64,000 nt of DNA from Campylobacter concisus (lineage in GTDB: Bacteria; Campylobacterota; Campylobacteria; Campylobacterales; Campylobacteraceae). The position numbers and the translations under genes were made by a program. The stretch spans positions 186,001-250,000 of the forward strand of contig NZ_CP049264.1 of the NCBI RefSeq assembly GCF_003048875.2. Reading direction: 5' to 3'. The notes under the pieces are model-generated. The model was not told where the DNA came from. It searched no databases and worked only from the letters and a program-made list of their open reading frames with translations. This document shows, piece by piece, positions 37,490 through 47,200 of the stretch. Each line of letters begins with the position of its first letter. The first letter of the stretch is position 1.

Positions 37490-38656
37490 TTGATAAATAT
37501 TCATAAAGTAGCCTATCTAAGGGTTATAGCGCTAGCTTTTGCAGCTTTTATATTTAATACAACTGAGTTCGTGCCGGTGCCACTTTTAAGTGACATAGCA
37601 AAGGATTTTGAGATGAGCACGGCTGATACCGGACTCATCATCACGATATATGCGTGGAGTGTGACGATACTCTCGCTACCTTTTATGTTGCTAACTGCAA
37701 ATTTAGAGCGAAGGTCGTTACTTTTAAAGGTCTTTATCATTTTTGTCGCTTCTCACGCACTTTGCGCTGTTGCTTGGAATTTCACGGTTTTAGTCATAGC
37801 TCGCGTGCTAATAGCCATCTCGCACGCCATATTTTGGTCGATCACCGCTTCGCTTGCCGTTAGAGTTGCACCTATCAATAAAAGCTCGCAAGCTCTGGGA
37901 CTTTTAGCACTTGGCACATCGATGGCGATGATACTTGGCTTGCCACTTGGTAGAATTTTAGGTGATAGCTTGGGCTGGCGTGTCACATTTGGGCTAATAG
38001 GGATATTTGCTGTGGGCGTTGGGGCTTGGCTATATAAAATTTTGCCACTTTTGCCTAGCAAAAACTCAGGCTCACTAAAGAGTTTGCCTGAGCTTGCAAG
38101 AAATGGCTTTTTGATGGTGATATTTTTGCTAACTGCTATCGTTATCAGCGCGCATTTTAGCACTTATAGCTACATCGAGCCATTTGCTAAAGATATAAGC
38201 GGCTTTGATGGTAAATTTATAACTATATTTTTGCTTTTATTTGGCGTCGCTGGTATCGTAGCAAGCGTGCTTTTCTCTAAATTTTATAAGCTCATACCAA
38301 CTGCCTTTACAGCTATCTCAATAGCGATCATTTTAGCTTGCTTGCTGACGTTAAATTTGATCGCTACAAATGAGAGCTTGATGCTTGCACTTGCCTTTAT
38401 TTGGGGGCTTGGCATAGCTGGGATAAATATGAGCTTTCAGATAAAGGTGCTAAACTTAGCCTCAAATGCCACGGATGCTGCTATGGCGATATATTCAGCT
38501 ATTTATAACATCGGTATAGGAGCTGGCGCGCTAATAGGTCATCAAACGATAGTTCATCTTGGTGAGCAAAATATCGGCAACGTTGGTAGCCTTTTTGCAG
38601 CGGCTGGACTTGTCATCTTTCTCGTTGCAGCGGTTAAATTTAAAAGGGCTAAGTAA
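37490..38656 (+). CDS. Major facilitator superfamily transporter, sugar-efflux-like (DHA1)
   Basis: The 388-residue product has twelve predicted helices. Early residues AAFIFNTTEFVPVPLLSDIAKDF match the start of SotB-like sugar or drug efflux proteins, and LPLGRILGDSLGWRVTFGLIG is a standard motif in the fifth helix region. The start is a TTG with AAAAAGGA upstream; an ATG at 37482 is out of frame. The natural substrate cannot be told. It stands alone between terminator signals. Confidence 0.82.
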   Translation: MINIHKVAYLRVIALAFAAFIFNTTEFVPVPLLSDIAKDFEMSTADTGLIITIYAWSVTILSLPFMLLTANLERRSLLLKVFIIFVASHALCAVAWNFTVLVIARVLIAISHAIFWSITASLAVRVAPINKSSQALGLLALGTSMAMILGLPLGRILGDSLGWRVTFGLIGIFAVGVGAWLYKILPLLPSKNSGSLKSLPELARNGFLMVIFLLTAIVISAHFSTYSYIEPFAKDISGFDGKFITIFLLLFGVAGIVASVLFSKFYKLIPTAFTAISIAIILACLLTLNLIATNESLMLALAFIWGLGIAGINMSFQIKVLNLASNATDAAMAIYSAIYNIGIGAGALIGHQTIVHLGEQNIGNVGSLFAAAGLVIFLVAAVKFKRAK

Positions 38657-38669
38657 ATTTAGCCTTTTT
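38642..38669 (+). terminator. Terminator of the MFS gene
   Basis: AAAAGGGCTAA pairs with TTAGCCTTTT with one bulged G, ending in five T residues. It overlaps the stop codon. Confidence 0.65.
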
Positions 38670-38705
38670 AAAAAACCAAAAACGTTACAAATTTCTACAA
38701 ATAAG

Positions 38706-38720
38706 TGATAATAAATATCA
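38706..38720. promoter_or_regulatory. Fur/PerR-type box upstream of the DUF2325-fldA group
   Basis: TGATAATAAATATCA fits the 7-1-7 Fur consensus TGATAATNATTATCA at all but one position. A TATAAT at 38751-38756 gives the likely -10 box. Iron or peroxide control of a flavodoxin operon is common. Confidence 0.55.
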
Positions 38721-38750
38721 TAACTAAGAATAATTTTAGCTAAGCTTTTT

Positions 38751-38756
38751 TATAAT
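38751..38756 (+). promoter_or_regulatory. -10 box of the DUF2325-fldA group
   Basis: A perfect TATAAT follows a T-rich run and lies 36 bases before the start codon, the usual Campylobacter promoter form. Confidence 0.6.
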
Positions 38757-38792
38757 CGTTATCAGAAAACGAATAAATTTTAGGAGCTTGTT

Positions 38793-39104
38793 ATGTCAGT
38801 TTTAGTTATCGGAGCAGATGAGATCACGCCTATTAAGGCTGTTTTGCATGATTTGGGAGCTGAGAAGATAGAGCACTGGGACGCTAGAAACGAAAACCGC
38901 GTAAATCGCAAGCCGATCCCACAAGATACCGAGTGCGTGGTGATGCTCACTAGCTTTTTAAACCACAACACGATGAAGACCATTAAAACTCAAGCAAAAA
39001 AAAGAAATATCCCTATCGTTTGTGCGAAAAGAAGCGTTAGCTGCGTATTTTGCGAGTATTGTAAGGTCTTTGGCCTAGATAAGGAATTTGGATGCAAAGA
39101 ATAA
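38793..39104 (+). CDS. DUF2325 protein
   Basis: The 103-residue product starts VLVIGADEITPIKAVLHDLGAEKIEHWDAR, the Rossmann-like opening of DUF2325, and ends with several Cys (RSVSCVFCEYC). The role of the family is unknown. In C. jejuni the same trio (DUF2325, a hypothetical gene, fldA) is found close to katA. A ribosome binding site AGGAG precedes the ATG. Confidence 0.8.
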   Translation: MSVLVIGADEITPIKAVLHDLGAEKIEHWDARNENRVNRKPIPQDTECVVMLTSFLNHNTMKTIKTQAKKRNIPIVCAKRSVSCVFCEYCKVFGLDKEFGCKE

Positions 39105-39107
39105 TCG

Positions 39108-39821
39108 ATGAAGTTCGGGTTTTTATCAGATATTGGCGAAATAACTCCAAGTATTTTTGCAAAGCTTGACAAACTTTCGCGTGCGAAAATTTTCATCGCA
39201 CTTTATAATGTTGGCGTTGAAAGCGAGCTAAAGATCCCGCTTTCTTACGCTAAATTTCTAAATTTCAAAGACATTTTTGAGGCTAGGATAAATTTCTTAC
39301 TGCGTGATAAATTTTTAAATTTCAAACCAGTTGATAGCTTTTGCATACCTTCAAACGTCGTTATAAATGCTTATTTAAAAAATGATTTTAAGGCGTTGAG
39401 ATTTGTAGCAAAAGAGCCAAAGATGGCAGCTGCAAAGATGATAAAGATGCTTTATAGAAGCGGAGAATTTGAGTTTTTCATTGACGCAGCGCAGATGTTT
39501 TGCCAGTTTGTTTATGATAAAATACGCCTCCGCCATCAGGACAAAGAGGTCGTGCTAAATGGCGGTGTCATCTCGGTCAAAAAAGATGGCAAAAATTTGC
39601 TCAGTGTCATGCCAAGCTTTAAAAAAGTGAGCTTTGATGATATGAGAAATTTAAACGACGACATCGATGCAGCCGTTTGCGCGCTTGGTCACGAGTGCGA
39701 GATGGTCTATATCGTTTGCCCTAGAAATGAGGAATTTAGGCGGCACGTTGAGGTTAGACACTGCTTTGCAAGAGGGTGCATAAAGCTCGTGCCTTATACG
39801 ATTATTAGTAAAATTTTTTAA
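39108..39821 (+). CDS. Hypothetical protein conserved next to fldA
   Basis: The 237-residue product has no signal peptide. It has a helical N-terminal half and a beta-rich segment (KEVVLNGGVISVKKDGKNLLSVMPSFKKVSF) with a C-terminal Cys pair region. I do not recognise a domain. It starts 3 bases after the DUF2325 gene and precedes fldA by 11 bases; the order resembles that of C. jejuni, which supports a real gene with a conserved link to flavodoxin. Confidence 0.7.
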   Translation: MKFGFLSDIGEITPSIFAKLDKLSRAKIFIALYNVGVESELKIPLSYAKFLNFKDIFEARINFLLRDKFLNFKPVDSFCIPSNVVINAYLKNDFKALRFVAKEPKMAAAKMIKMLYRSGEFEFFIDAAQMFCQFVYDKIRLRHQDKEVVLNGGVISVKKDGKNLLSVMPSFKKVSFDDMRNLNDDIDAAVCALGHECEMVYIVCPRNEEFRRHVEVRHCFARGCIKLVPYTIISKIF

Positions 39822-39832
39822 AAAGGATAAAA

Positions 39833-40324
39833 ATGATAGGTATAGTTTATGGAAGCAGCATGGGAAATACTGAAGATGCAGCAAAACTTATAAGCGAGGG
39901 CTTGGGCCTTGAAAACGAGCTTTTAAACGTCTCTGACGTAGACGCAGCGAAGCTAAATAGCTTTGATAAGCTCATCCTTGGCACATCGACTTGGGGTAGC
40001 GGCGATCTTCAAGATGACTGGGACGCGTTTGACTTTAAAGCGTTAAATTTAAACGGTAAAACAGTCGCTGTTTTTGGCATGGGCGATAGCGAGAGCTACT
40101 CTGATGAGTACTGTAATGGCATGGCAAAGCTTTACGATGAGGTCGTAAAAGCAGGTGCAAAAGTAGTTGGCGAAGTTAGCACTGACGGATATACATTTGA
40201 TGGCTCTGACGCTGTGAAAAATGGTAAATTTGTAGGTCTAGCGCTTGATGCTGATAACCAGAGCGACAAAACTGAGGGTAGAATTTCAGCTTGGATCGAG
40301 CAGATAAAGCCATACTTTGCGTAA
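39833..40324 (+). CDS. fldA: Flavodoxin
   Basis: The 163-residue product is a long-chain flavodoxin. The FMN phosphate loop GSSMGNTEDAA is intact, followed by GTSTWGSGDLQDDWDAF and a GMGDSESYSDEYCNGM segment that binds the isoalloxazine ring. In epsilonproteobacteria flavodoxin is an essential acceptor for pyruvate oxidoreductase, whose gene lies nearby. The ribosome binding site AAAAGGA supports the start. Confidence 0.95.
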   Translation: MIGIVYGSSMGNTEDAAKLISEGLGLENELLNVSDVDAAKLNSFDKLILGTSTWGSGDLQDDWDAFDFKALNLNGKTVAVFGMGDSESYSDEYCNGMAKLYDEVVKAGAKVVGEVSTDGYTFDGSDAVKNGKFVGLALDADNQSDKTEGRISAWIEQIKPYFA

Positions 40325-40326
40325 TT

Positions 40327-40353
40327 AATTTAGCTAGATCTTCTAGCTAAATT
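40327..40353. terminator. Bidirectional terminator between fldA and the ABC transporter operon
   Basis: A perfect 12-base stem with a three-base loop stands between convergent genes; its last base touches the stop codon of the ATPase gene. Confidence 0.75.
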
Positions 40354-41090
40354 TATATATCCATAGCCGAGATGAAGTTTTTTATCCTCTCATTTTGGCT
40401 GTTAAAAAACTCATCAACTAAGCCATCAAAGGCGATCACGCCTTTATCTAAAAACAAAATTCTATCAGCTATCTTTCTAGCAAAATTCATATTATGAGTG
40501 ACGATGATCATAGACTTTTTCTCTTTTGCAAGAGATAAGATGACCTTTAAAACTTCAGCCTCGAGCTCTGGATCAAGCGCACTTGTAGGCTCGTCAAGTA
40601 GCAAAAAGTATGGATTTACAGCTAGCGCTCTAGCGATGGCCACGCGCTGTGCTTGTCCGCCTGAGAGCCTGTTTGGATAGGTATCTTCTTTGTGGCTAAG
40701 TCCTACTTTAGCTAAAAGCTCTTTTGCCTCTTTTATCGCTTCGTTTTTATCCTTTTTTTGAACGTAGATCGGAGCTTCGGTAACATTTTGAAGCGCTGTT
40801 AGGTGCGGGAAGAGGTTGAAGCTTTGAAAGACCATGCCTGTTTTTTTACGAATTTCTAAAAGCTCTTTTGAGCTAAGCTTCTCTTTAAAATTTACACTCC
40901 TGTCATCTACCTCTAAAGTGCCACTTTGTGGGATCTCAAGTAAATTTATACATCTAAGAAGCGTTGATTTGCCACAACCAGATGAGCCAACGATCACAGT
41001 CGTTTGCCCCTCTTTGAAGCTTGTATTTATATTATCTAGCACCAAATGATCGCCGTAAGATTTGCTTATATTTTTAAAATTTATAGCCAT
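40353..41090 (-). CDS. Polar amino acid ABC transporter, ATP-binding protein
   Basis: The 245-residue product has Walker A (GSSGCGKST), the Q loop (GMVFQSFNLFPH), the signature LSGGQAQRVAIARAL, Walker B (LLLDEPTSALDPE) and the H loop (VTHNM). It energises uptake through the permease encoded just upstream, with which it overlaps by one base. It is the last gene of the operon. Confidence 0.95.
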   Translation of the reverse strand: MAINFKNISKSYGDHLVLDNINTSFKEGQTTVIVGSSGCGKSTLLRCINLLEIPQSGTLEVDDRSVNFKEKLSSKELLEIRKKTGMVFQSFNLFPHLTALQNVTEAPIYVQKKDKNEAIKEAKELLAKVGLSHKEDTYPNRLSGGQAQRVAIARALAVNPYFLLLDEPTSALDPELEAEVLKVILSLAKEKKSMIIVTHNMNFARKIADRILFLDKGVIAFDGLVDEFFNSQNERIKNFISAMDI

Positions 41091-41758
41091 TAGACATACC
41101 TTGAGACAGCTTTTTCAAGCCTTGATTGAAGATAGGTTAAAAGTGTGCAAACCACTAGATAGATGAGCGCTGCTAGGATGTAGAGGATGAGTGGCTCAAA
41201 GGTCCTTGCTGCGATCCTTTGAGCGACCATAAACATATCCACCATCGTTATAGAAGCTGCTAGTGAAGTGTCTTTAACAAGGCCTATAAATGTGTTTGAA
41301 AGTGGAGGGAGCGAGATCCTCACTGCTTGAGGTGCGATGATGCGCTTTAAAATTTGATAGTGCGTCATGCCAAGTGATATGGCAGCCTCCCACTGACCCT
41401 TTGGCACAGAAAGTATGGCAGCCCTTACAGACTCAGACGCATAAGCGCCCACGTTTAGGCTAAATGCGATAGTAGCAGCACTCCAAGTATCAAGCGTGAC
41501 ACCGATACTAGGAAGCCCGTAAAATACGATGAAAAGCTGCACAAGAAGCGGCGTACCGCGAAATATCCAAACATAGGTGGCAAATATAAATTTTAAAATT
41601 TTTATATTTGAAAGCCTCGCTACTGCTGTGATAATGGCGATGACAAGCCCTAGCGAAAATGAGAGCAAAGTAAGTGGGATCGTCACTTTTAAAAGCGCGA
41701 TGATCATCGGTAGTGTCGAGCTTGAAACAAGCTCGATCACTCTATCTAAATTTTCCAT
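41090..41758 (-). CDS. Polar amino acid ABC transporter, permease
   Basis: The 222-residue product has about five helices and the EAA loop typical of the family (AAISLGMTHYQILKRIIAPQAVRISLPPLSN). Its size suits a homodimeric permease. It follows three binding-protein genes and precedes the ATPase gene. Substrate cannot be fixed; cysteine, glutamine or aspartate/glutamate are typical of this subfamily. Confidence 0.93.
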   Translation of the reverse strand: MENLDRVIELVSSSTLPMIIALLKVTIPLTLLSFSLGLVIAIITAVARLSNIKILKFIFATYVWIFRGTPLLVQLFIVFYGLPSIGVTLDTWSAATIAFSLNVGAYASESVRAAILSVPKGQWEAAISLGMTHYQILKRIIAPQAVRISLPPLSNTFIGLVKDTSLAASITMVDMFMVAQRIAARTFEPLILYILAALIYLVVCTLLTYLQSRLEKAVSRYV

Positions 41759-41781
41759 TTTTGCCTTGTTGGTTTATAAAT

Positions 41782-42534
41782 TTATTTTGAGACGTCTTTG
41801 TCAAAGTAGCTTTTTGAGATGGCTTCTAGTTTGCCCTCTTTTGAAAGTTCAGTTAAAGCATTTGAAATTTGCTCTGCAAGTTCGGCGTTATCTTTCTTAA
41901 CAGCTGCTGCTGTGTAGTCTTTCTCGTCAAGTGAGGCAGCTATCTTTACAGGTGCGTTTGGACGCTCTTTTATGAAGTCGTAAAATACGATGTTATCTCT
42001 TACAACAGCATCTACACGCCTTGATATAAGAAGCTCCATACTTTTAGCAAAACTGTCTGTTACGACGTGCTCAGCACCGTATTTTACGGCTACTTTCGCC
42101 CAGTTGCTAGTTGCTGAGTCGGCATCTTTTTTGCCTTTTAGATCAGCAAAACTTTTGATGTCGTTATTGTCTTTTCTAGTGATGATAGCGCCAAATGTCA
42201 CAGTATAAGGCACTGAAAAAGCATACTTTTTCTTTCTCTCATCGGTTATACTTACTTGGTTAAACACCACGTCTGCTTTGCCAGCATCAAATGCTGCTAG
42301 CATCGCATCCCATGGAGCTGTTAGAAACTCAACTTTTAAATTTAACTTTTGTGCTACAGCTCTTGCGATATCTACGTCGTATCCTACTAGCTCATTTTTG
42401 TCATTATAAAATGTAAAAGGCGCGTAAGTGCCTTCTGTTGCTACTGTTAGCACGCCATCTTTTATAGTTTTTGCTTGCAAATTTAGAGCCATTGCAAGCA
42501 CTGCTACTACTTTTAATAAATTTGTAAATTTCAT
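41782..42534 (-). CDS. Amino acid ABC transporter substrate-binding protein, copy 3
   Basis: The 250-residue product has a signal peptide (to about QAK) and a family 3 binding domain: TEGTYAPFTFYNDKNELVGYDVDIARAVAQKL, WDAMLAAFDAGKADVVFNQVSIT. The ligand-gripping region reads RKDNNDIKSFADLKGKKDADSATSNWAKVA. It is a close paralogue of the two genes upstream. It is not a lipoprotein. Confidence 0.92.
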   Translation of the reverse strand: MKFTNLLKVVAVLAMALNLQAKTIKDGVLTVATEGTYAPFTFYNDKNELVGYDVDIARAVAQKLNLKVEFLTAPWDAMLAAFDAGKADVVFNQVSITDERKKKYAFSVPYTVTFGAIITRKDNNDIKSFADLKGKKDADSATSNWAKVAVKYGAEHVVTDSFAKSMELLISRRVDAVVRDNIVFYDFIKERPNAPVKIAASLDEKDYTAAAVKKDNAELAEQISNALTELSKEGKLEAISKSYFDKDVSK

Positions 42535-42543
42535 TTTGATCCT

Positions 42544-43296
42544 TTATTTTGAAATATCTTTTCCAAAATATTTCATCGAAATTTCGCTTATCTTGCCTTC
42601 GGCTTTTAGCTCATCAAGCGCTTTGTTTATCGCTTCTAGTAGCTCGGTGTTGCCTTTTTTAAGAAGTGCAGCTGTTGGCATCGGCTCATTGCTAGTATAT
42701 GCGATCTTGAGCGGTGCATTTGGGCGTTGTTTGATGTAGTCAAAAAATGTGACATTGTCATTTATCGTATCGTCAGCTCTTTTTGAGATGATAAGCTCCA
42801 CGCCTTTACTAAAGCCATCAGCTACGACCACTGTTGCGCCATTTTTCTCAGCTATCGCTGCCCAGTTGCTAGTTGCAGAGTGCACGCTTTTTTTGCCCTT
42901 TAGATCAGCAAAACTTTTGATGTCGTTATTGTCCTTATGCACGACTATTACGGGATATGGCATGGTGTAAGGCACGCTCATATCATACTTTTTCTTTCTA
43001 TCTTCGTTTATGCTAACTTGGTTAAAAACAACGTCTGCTTTGCCAGCGTCAAATGCAGCAAGCATCGCATCCCATGGAGCTGTTAGAAACTCGATCTTTA
43101 AATTTAGCTTCTTTGCAACAGCTTTTGCGATATCTACGTCATATCCTACTAGCTCGCCCTTTTCATCATAAAATGAGTAAGGTGAGTAAGTGCCTTCAGT
43201 TGCAACTATAAGCTCGCCTTTTTTGATAGTTGAAGCATTTAAATTTAAAGCTAAAAAAGCACCTGCGATAAAGCCAAAAATGGGCTTAAAATTCAT
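42544..43296 (-). CDS. Amino acid ABC transporter substrate-binding protein, copy 2
   Basis: The 250-residue product has a signal peptide and the same family 3 domain (TEGTYSPYSFYDEKGELVGYDVDIAKAVAKKL). In the second lobe it reads KKSVHSATSNWAAIA, shared in part with both neighbours. It is spaced 9 bases from each neighbouring copy, pointing to tandem duplication. Confidence 0.92.
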   Translation of the reverse strand: MNFKPIFGFIAGAFLALNLNASTIKKGELIVATEGTYSPYSFYDEKGELVGYDVDIAKAVAKKLNLKIEFLTAPWDAMLAAFDAGKADVVFNQVSINEDRKKKYDMSVPYTMPYPVIVVHKDNNDIKSFADLKGKKSVHSATSNWAAIAEKNGATVVVADGFSKGVELIISKRADDTINDNVTFFDYIKQRPNAPLKIAYTSNEPMPTAALLKKGNTELLEAINKALDELKAEGKISEISMKYFGKDISK

Positions 43297-43305
43297 TAAT
43301 TCTCC

Positions 43306-44085
43306 TTATTTAGAAATGTCTTTGCCGAAGTATTTAAGCGAAATTTCGCTTAAAACTCCTTCTTTGCTAAGCTCATTTAGGGCATTATTTATCTTATTTA
43401 GTAGCTCTTTGTTACCTTTTTTAACAATCGCGGCCGTATACATCGGCTCATCGCCAGCTTCGATGATCTTTATAGGGGCGTTTGGATGTTGTTTGATGTA
43501 GTCATAAAACATCACCGCATCATCTATCGTATCATCAGCTCTTTTTGTGATGATCAAATTTATCTGATCGCTCAAACTATCGGCCACAACTAGCTTGGCG
43601 CCATACTTTTCAACGGTTGGTATCCACATGCTATTTACTGAATGCACGCTTCTTTTGCCTTTTAGATCAGCAAAACTTTTGATATCGTTATTATCTTTAT
43701 GCACGACGATGGCTGAGTAAGAGACCATATATGGCACGCTGTAGTCATACTTTTTCTTTCGCTCGTCGGTTATACTTACTTGGTTAAACACCACGTCCGC
43801 CTTGCCAGCGTCAAATGCCGCAAGCATCGCGTCCCATGAAGCTTCGATAAATTTTGGCTTTACGCCTAGTTTTTTAGCCACAGCTCTTGCTATCTCCACG
43901 TCATAGCCCATTAGCTCATCTTTTTCATTGTGAAACGAAAATGGCGAATAAACGCCTTCTGTTGCTATCCTTATGACGCCATCTTTTTTGATCTGCTCGT
44001 AAGAATTTGCCAAGGCAGAATTTAAAGAGAGCAAACAGCCAACTACGCAGAGCGCACCAAATTTAAAAGCACTAGAAAATTTCAT
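43306..44085 (-). CDS. Amino acid ABC transporter substrate-binding protein, copy 1
   Basis: The 259-residue product is the first gene of the operon. It has a signal peptide (ending near SALANS) and the family 3 domain, but is the most divergent of the three: YSPFSFHNEKDELMGYDVEIARAVAKKL, and KRSVHSVNSMWIPTV where the other two have SATSNWA. The changes fall in the ligand-facing part, so it may prefer a different amino acid. Confidence 0.92.
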   Translation of the reverse strand: MKFSSAFKFGALCVVGCLLSLNSALANSYEQIKKDGVIRIATEGVYSPFSFHNEKDELMGYDVEIARAVAKKLGVKPKFIEASWDAMLAAFDAGKADVVFNQVSITDERKKKYDYSVPYMVSYSAIVVHKDNNDIKSFADLKGKRSVHSVNSMWIPTVEKYGAKLVVADSLSDQINLIITKRADDTIDDAVMFYDYIKQHPNAPIKIIEAGDEPMYTAAIVKKGNKELLNKINNALNELSKEGVLSEISLKYFGKDISK

Positions 44086-44162
44086 ACAAAACTCCTTATA
44101 AAAAATAAAATCAATAACGGAATTTGCAAAAAAAGATAAATTTAAGATTTATGCAAATGTCA

Positions 44163-44176
44163 GTCGCAACTGCGAC
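44163..44176. other. Short perfect hairpin upstream of the ABC transporter operon
   Basis: GTCGC-AACT-GCGAC lies between the acyltransferase stop and the first binding-protein start. No T-run follows directly, so it could be a leader structure or an operator rather than a terminator. Confidence 0.35.
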
Positions 44177-44223
44177 CTAGGTAATATTTTGGTGCTATTT
44201 TATCACGAAAATAAAAGGGCGGC

Positions 44224-44247
44224 GCCTCACTCCGCTAAAAGTGAGGC
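44224..44247 (-). terminator. Terminator of the acyltransferase fusion gene
   Basis: GCCTCACT pairs perfectly with AGTGAGGC across an 8-base loop, overlapping the stop codon. On the minus strand it is followed, after a GC-rich run, by a T-rich stretch. Confidence 0.65.
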
Positions 44248-47200
44248 CGCTAGAGCTTTTACCCCCTTAAAATCAACCTTGCCGCTTGCAAGCGTTGGGA
44301 TATCATCAACGATAAATATATAGCTTGGCATCATTATCGGAGCAAGATTGCTCTCTTTTAAAATTTGCTCGATATTTCCAGGCTCTGTGCCACTTTTTAC
44401 TAAAAGCGCGATCGCTTCGCCCTTTTTGCTATCTGGCACGTTTGCGCTGCTAAAGACAACGTCGCCCCCAAGCACCTTTGCAAGCTCTTCTTCGACGCTT
44501 CCAAGGCTTATCATCTCGCCGCCTATCTTGGCAAATCTTGAGTATCTATCGACGATAAACACAAAGCCGTTTTCGTCTATGTGGCCTTTATCGCCAGTTT
44601 TATAGTATCTTACGCCATCAATGTGCGTGATGACCTCGCTTGTTTTAGCCTCGTCGTTTAGATAGCCCTTCATCACCTGCGATCCGCCGATGACGATGAG
44701 CCCGTCTGTGCCAGTTTCTAGCTCTTCAAGCGTCTCTGGGTCGATTATTTTTATGATGGTGCCAGGCAGAGGCATGCCAACGCTGCCAGGTCTATTAAAT
44801 GTAAGCTCTTTTAGGCTCTCTTTTTCTAGGATATTTGGCATATTTACGGCAGCGACCGGCGCAGTTTCTGTCGCGCCATATCCTTCATAAATTTCTATGC
44901 CAAATTTGAGCCTAAACTCGTCTTTTATCTCAGGTTTTAGCTTTTCAGCCCCAGCTACGACCATTCTGGCACTTTGAAACATCAACGGATGAAGCTTTTT
45001 GTTTCTGGTGTAGAGCCTAAAGAACGTTGAGGTGCCAAAGATGATGCTAGCGCTGTGTCTTGCTGCCATTTTGCCGATAGTCGCTCCGTCTGTTGGGTCA
45101 GGCACGCTTATCATTTTTATGCCCTCACAAAGTGGCATGAGCGTGGTGACTGTTAGGCCAAATGAGTGAAAAACAGGGAGTGAGTTTAAGATCACGTCAT
45201 CTTTTTTGAAATTTAGAAGTTCGCTTATTTGCTTAATGTTTGCAAGTAAATTTTTGTGGCTTAGCTCGATGCCTTTTGGCTCGCCCTCGCTGCCGCTACT
45301 AAATAAAATGGTAGCTGTATCCTCTAAACTTATACGCTTGAAATAGCAAAGCTTAATAAGCCAAGTTGGAGCAAAAAACGCCGTTAAAAGCGTTAAAAAT
45401 TTCTCTTTTTTTGAGACGCTGGCTGAGAGATCTTCTGCAAATTTAGCCTTGCCGCTCATCGCATCTTTTAGATCAAAGCCCTTAAGTGCGAGCTTTTCAA
45501 GAAATTTGCTAGAGGTAATGACTGTATTTATATTTGCCTTTCTTAGGGCGTGATTTAGCGAGGTAGCATTAAGCATATAGTTTAAATTTATGCTCACTTT
45601 GCCCATGGCAAGAAGCGCCATATTGACGATAGCTGCGATGCTTGAGCTAGGTAGCAAGATGCCTATATTTTTCTCATCTTTTAGCTCTCGTTTGAAAATT
45701 TTGATAAAGACTAAAACAGCTGTTATAAATTTCAAATTGCTTAAATTTAGTCCAGTGCTGTCGCTCACGCACTCTTTAAATTTATCCTCTTTTGCGTTGT
45801 TTAGCCATTCGCTTGTTAATGGTTTTTGCCTTGAGATGAAGCTCTCCCACGATGAAAAGCTAAGCTCAAGCACCTTTTGCTTCATCTTTGCAGCGTTTAT
45901 AAATGTGATTATTGGCTTGCCAAAGGCGACGATGATGTCGCGTCTGCCATTTTTAGAAGTGAGGTCTTTATAAAATTTACTAGCCCTTGAAAAGCTAGAT
46001 CCCCAAAGACCACGAAGATAAAATGGCACGATGCAAATTTCTTCTAGATCTCTGATGATAAGCTCAAAGCCCTTTTGAAACTCATTTATCTGGCCGTTGT
46101 AGCTGATGTGACCCTCTGGGAAAAGTGCGACTACTTCGCCATTTTTTAGGCACTCTCTAACTAGCTCGATCGACTCTTTGCTTGCCCCTGCGCCTATTGG
46201 GATCACTTTAAAAAATTTAAAAATTTGCTTTAGATACCATTTGTTATAGATAGTTCTATACATGACAAATCTTATGCCCCTTGGGCTTGCAGCTTGCAGC
46301 ACGAGCCAGTCGATCCAGCTGATGTGATTGCCAAGAAGTAGTGCGCCGCCACTTTGTGGTAAATTTTGAAGTCCTTCAACGAAAAAGTGGTACTTTGTCT
46401 TTAAAAATGGCAGTAAAAGTAGCCTTGTAAAAAGGTGTGGAAGCTGCAAAATGGCGTAAAAACTGCCGATTAAACAAACAAGCGCTGTAAAGACAAAGAG
46501 CCCTGTGGTTGAAATTTCAAAATATACTAAGCCTATGCCAATGGCTAGAAATAGCAGCATTGAGACGTTTTGCAAGAAGTTGTTTGCCGCCATTATCTTG
46601 CCGGTGCTCTTTTGTGGGGCAAAGTACTGGATCATCGCATTTAGCGGCACTATAAATATGCCTCCAAAAAAGCCAAATGCAAATGAACTAAGGCTCACTA
46701 CGCCGATGCTTGAACCAAATGCAAAAAATAAAAGCGAGAAAAATATACCAATAGCGCCCATCGGCACGATGCCAAGCTCGATGTGTAGCTTTGACATAGA
46801 GCCAGCCACGTATGAGCCAAATGCGATACCTATGGCGCTTACTGCAAGGATCGCTTGGACTGCTAGAGAGCTGTCGTCGTTAAAAACTGCCTTGTAGTGA
46901 GCTGGGAAGGCTGCGATGATGATCTGAGAGATACCCCAAAATATGCTAAGGCCAGCGATACTTAGCCAGATATTTTTATCTGATCTTACCTCTTTTAAAT
47001 TTTCTCTTAAGTAGCTAAGGCTGATGTATCTTTTAAGCTCAAATTCTCCGCTTTGTTCGTTCGTTTCGCTGATATAAGGTAGCTTGTAGGCAAAAAATGC
47101 TTCAAGTGCGCTAAATACGACCAAAAAGATGCCGATAGGATAGACGCTTTTTAAAATTTCTTCTGAGTTTTCGCCTTGGATGTATAAATTTTCAAATATA

